A stretch of 64,000 nucleotides of DNA from Breoghania corrubedonensis (GTDB taxonomy: Bacteria > Pseudomonadota > Alphaproteobacteria > Rhizobiales > Stappiaceae): contig NZ_QAYG01000001.1 of the NCBI RefSeq assembly GCF_003053845.1, positions 1,122,078 to 1,186,077 on the forward strand, given 5' to 3'. Numbering within the stretch: position 1 is the stretch's first letter; each line of letters starts with the position of its first letter. The notes beneath the pieces are model-generated. The model was not told the origin of the DNA and did not search any database. It saw nothing but the letters and a program-made list of their open reading frames with translations. Shown here one piece after another: positions 62,027-64,000 of the stretch. The position numbers and the translations under genes were made by a program.

Positions 62027-62475
62027 TCGTTCTTTGCCGCGACACCGTTGGCGCCGCGTCCCTGCATCCGTGATAATGGACATGGCACCACCGTCCCTTG
62101 ATCCACGGGATGGATGATGCCTGTTCGCCGAGGGCGGGAGATGGGGCAATCCCAGCACCGCCTGCTTGGTGGCCAACGCAATCGCCGACCGCTACAACAG
62201 GCTCATCCTTGCCGAGATTTGTTCTTCCGCCGCCATTGCACCCGAAGGGCCGCCTGAAACAGGCCGGGTCCGGGCACCTTGCCGTCAGCCGGCCGAAATA
62301 CCGGATCCGGCGACGTGGCGGCACCGCGTTGCGAGACTGCGCGGCGGGATCTCCTCTATTGGCGCTACATCCGCCACAGCGGCCGCGGATTGTCAATAAA
62401 TAAATCACTTTGATTTTGATATTAGTTCCCGGGTAGCATCCAGCCTCCCGCGACCGAGAACGATGGAGGGCCTTG
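62027..62475. promoter_or_regulatory. Divergent control region of fructokinase operon and ROK gene
   Basis: 449 bases with no gene. Its right end (about 62390-62430) is AT-rich and holds the shared operator block. It must carry the promoters of both units. Nothing else was recognised in 62100-62390. Confidence 0.5.
62402..62425. promoter_or_regulatory. ROK-type operator candidate upstream of the ROK gene
   Basis: An AAATCA-CTT-TGATTT inverted repeat (62402-62416) followed by TGATATTAG. Same inverted repeat and tail as upstream of smoE (56727-56749), one base longer. It begins 74 bases before the ROK start codon, a position that fits autoregulation and possible control of the divergent fructokinase operon. 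Confidence 0.75.
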
Positions 62476-63699
62476 ATGCGAGGCGGTGATACCACGGGTC
62501 TGCGCGCCTACAACGAACGGCTGATCATGAACGCCCTGCGCCGGGCGGGCGCGCTCTCACGCGCCGAAATCGCCCGGGAAACAGGGCTTTCGGGACAGGC
62601 GGCGTCGGTCATCGTCAGCCGTCTCATCGAGGCGGGGCTCGTCGTCAAGCGGGAGAAAGTGCGCGGCCATGTCGGCCAGCCCTCGACGCCGATCGCGCCG
62701 AATCCGGCCGGAGCCTATTCTCTCGGCGTGAAGATCGGACGTCATTCGGTGGAGGCCTTGCTGGTCAATCTGACCGGCGACGTCATCGGAAGCTGCCGCG
62801 AGCGCTTCCCCGCGCCTCTCCCCGACCGCACGATCGCGACCGTGATCACCCAGGTCCGGGACCTGCTTGGCCTCCTCGACGAGGAGGCGCGCCGGCGCGT
62901 GATCGGCGTCGGCATCGCCATGCCGGGCGAGATCGAGGCCTGGGCGACAGAACTCGACCTGGCGCCGGGCTCTCTCGACGGCTGGCGCACCGCGGATGTC
63001 CCGGGTGCGCTCTCGGCCGCGACAGGTCTCGAGGCCTCGCTCTACAACGACGCCACGGCGGCCTGCGCGGCGGAGATGATCGCCGGAACGTCGATCACCA
63101 CGCGCAGCGCGCTCTATGTCTATATGGGCACCTTCATCGGCGGCGGCGTCGTGCTCGACGGCAAGCTCTATGTGGGCGAACAGGCCAATGCCGGGGCGAT
63201 CGGTTCCATGCCCACGGGCAGGGCGCAGGGGCGCAGGCGCGCGGGACAGCTCATCCACTGCGCCTCGGTGCTCCAGCTCGAACGCGCCCTTGAGGCGGCC
63301 GGCTTCAACAGCCAGGAAGTTCTCTTTACGGGAAACACGACGCCGGAAATCGAGGCGGTCTTCGCGCGCTGGATGGAGGGGACTTTGCCGGAATTCGCGC
63401 GCGCCGTGGTCGCCGCGCTGTCGATCATCGACTTTGAAGCGGTGGTGGTCGACGGATTGCTGCCGCCGGCCTGGCGCAACCGGCTGACGGCCGGCCTTGA
63501 GGAATCGCTGGCGGATTTCAACCTGTCCGGCCTGTCGTCGACACTGGTCACGGCGGGAAGCATCGGCCCGATGGCCCGCGTGCTGGGCGCCGCCATGCTG
63601 CCGCTGGAGGCGCGTTTTTCCCCCGATACCGACCTGCTGGTACGCTCCAGCCAGCGGCCTGCACTCGAACCGCGCGAGGCGGTGCGAAAGGCCGGCTGA
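62476..63699 (+). CDS. ROK-family transcriptional regulator of polyol/sugar catabolism
   Basis: 407-residue regulator. The N-terminal winged helix (RAYNERLIMNALRRAGALSR, AEIARETGLSGQAASVIVSR LIEAGLV) is joined to a sugar-kinase-like ROK domain (YSLGVKIGRHSVEALLVNLTG; GVGIAMPGEIEAW; NDATAACAAEM; YVYMGTFIGGGVVLDG). The usual ROK zinc motif CxCGxxGCxE is absent: the equivalent stretch reads GRRRAGQLIHCASVLQLE. So effector binding or folding must differ from NagC/Mlc. Start ATG 62476 with GGAGGG upstream. Divergent from the fructokinase-zwf-pgl-edd operon, and its promoter has the same operator as smoE, so it is the probable repressor of both. Confidence 0.93.
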   Translation: MRGGDTTGLRAYNERLIMNALRRAGALSRAEIARETGLSGQAASVIVSRLIEAGLVVKREKVRGHVGQPSTPIAPNPAGAYSLGVKIGRHSVEALLVNLTGDVIGSCRERFPAPLPDRTIATVITQVRDLLGLLDEEARRRVIGVGIAMPGEIEAWATELDLAPGSLDGWRTADVPGALSAATGLEASLYNDATAACAAEMIAGTSITTRSALYVYMGTFIGGGVVLDGKLYVGEQANAGAIGSMPTGRAQGRRRAGQLIHCASVLQLERALEAAGFNSQEVLFTGNTTPEIEAVFARWMEGTLPEFARAVVAALSIIDFEAVVVDGLLPPAWRNRLTAGLEESLADFNLSGLSSTLVTAGSIGPMARVLGAAMLPLEARFSPDTDLLVRSSQRPALEPREAVRKAG

Positions 63700-63788
63700 A
63701 CCGGTTGCCCCCCGGGGGGAGGGGAATTCGCGCGTTCCGCTCATGCCCCGCCCGATGCCGGGGGCGCGCTATGTGTCGGCTCTGCGCG

Positions 63789-64000
63789 TCAGCTCTCCGT
63801 GGCGCCGATTGAGAAAACCCGCCTGGGCTGCAGTTCGCCACGCGCCGCCGTGCAGATGGCGACCAGACGGCCCTGGCAGGTGACGTAGACCTCGCCGCCC
63901 AGCACCGGCGCGTCGCGCCCACGCACGATCACGCTCTGGCCACGGCGCAGGCGCGCCTCGTCGTTGCGATTGACCGGCACTTCCATGAGGGCTTCTTCAA
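63789..64000 (-). CDS. truB: tRNA pseudouridine synthase B, C-terminal part (partial, 5' end outside window)
   Basis: The minus-strand frame from the right edge to the TGA at 63791-63789 encodes EEALMEVPVNRNDEARLRRG, then QSVIVRGRDAPVLGGEVYVT and the terminal RLVAICTAARGELQPRRVFSIG. This is the C-terminal end of an alphaproteobacterial TruB, which makes pseudouridine 55 in tRNA. The catalytic part lies outside the window. In many Hyphomicrobiales truB is followed directly by rpsO-pnp; here the next gene downstream is the ROK regulator in the opposite direction, and rpsO-pnp is 35 kb away on the plus strand. Confidence 0.85.
   Translation of the reverse strand, partial: EEALMEVPVNRNDEARLRRGQSVIVRGRDAPVLGGEVYVTCQGRLVAICTAARGELQPRRVFSIGATES

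Overview
The window is GC-rich chromosomal DNA from an alphaproteobacterium, most likely of the Hyphomicrobiales (Rhizobiales). The evidence is the 2-oxoglutarate dehydrogenase/succinyl-CoA synthetase/malate dehydrogenase block, the sdhCDAB block and the atpHAGDC block on the same strand, the alphaproteobacterial form of the sorbitol/mannitol (smo/mtl) uptake operon, and an Entner-Doudoroff operon. Genus cannot be fixed by eye. No tRNA, rRNA, CRISPR array, insertion sequence or prophage was found.

Left part (1-8.3 kb, minus strand): TCA-cycle genes mdh, then a strong terminator, then sucC, a small secreted protein gene, sucD, sucA and sucB (cut by the left edge). 8.4-16.6 kb holds single genes: zapE, a CxxC carboxymuconolactone-decarboxylase-family protein, a possibly broken secreted-protein gene, a DUF7662 protein, an Inh-type protease inhibitor lipoprotein, two VOC proteins, an odd low-molecular-weight-phosphatase-like protein, a MipA-type outer membrane protein and msrA. 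16.6-21.1 kb is sdhC-sdhD-sdhA-FkbM methyltransferase-sdhB.

Middle part: an EI24-like membrane protein, a chemoreceptor paired with a periplasmic sugar-binding protein, rpsO-pnp with hairpin-rich leader and a textbook terminator, a 1805-residue repeat autotransporter (28.5-33.9 kb), and the F1 ATP synthase operon atpHAGDC followed upstream by priA. Then fsa, a DUF1835 protein, xerC, a small secreted protein, and hmgA divergent from a MarR regulator.

Right part (48.2-63.7 kb): a polyol catabolic system. SmoE/F/G/K import hexitols; SmoS and MtlK oxidise them to fructose; XylB is a pentulose kinase for related sugars; a PfkB-type fructokinase phosphorylates fructose; Zwf, Pgl and Edd send the hexose phosphate into the Entner-Doudoroff route. 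A ROK-family regulator is encoded divergently from the fructokinase operon. A nearly identical 23-24 base block with the inverted repeat AAATCA-N3-TGATTT lies upstream of both smoE and the ROK gene, which ties the two operons into one probable regulon. The 3' end of truB is at the right edge.

The most interesting observations are the shared ROK operator, the foreign-looking genes inserted inside two core TCA operons (between sucC and sucD, and between sdhA and sdhB), TTACGTAA palindromes at matching distances before mdh and sdhC, the chemoreceptor/binding-protein pair without a transporter, and the nine-repeat autotransporter.
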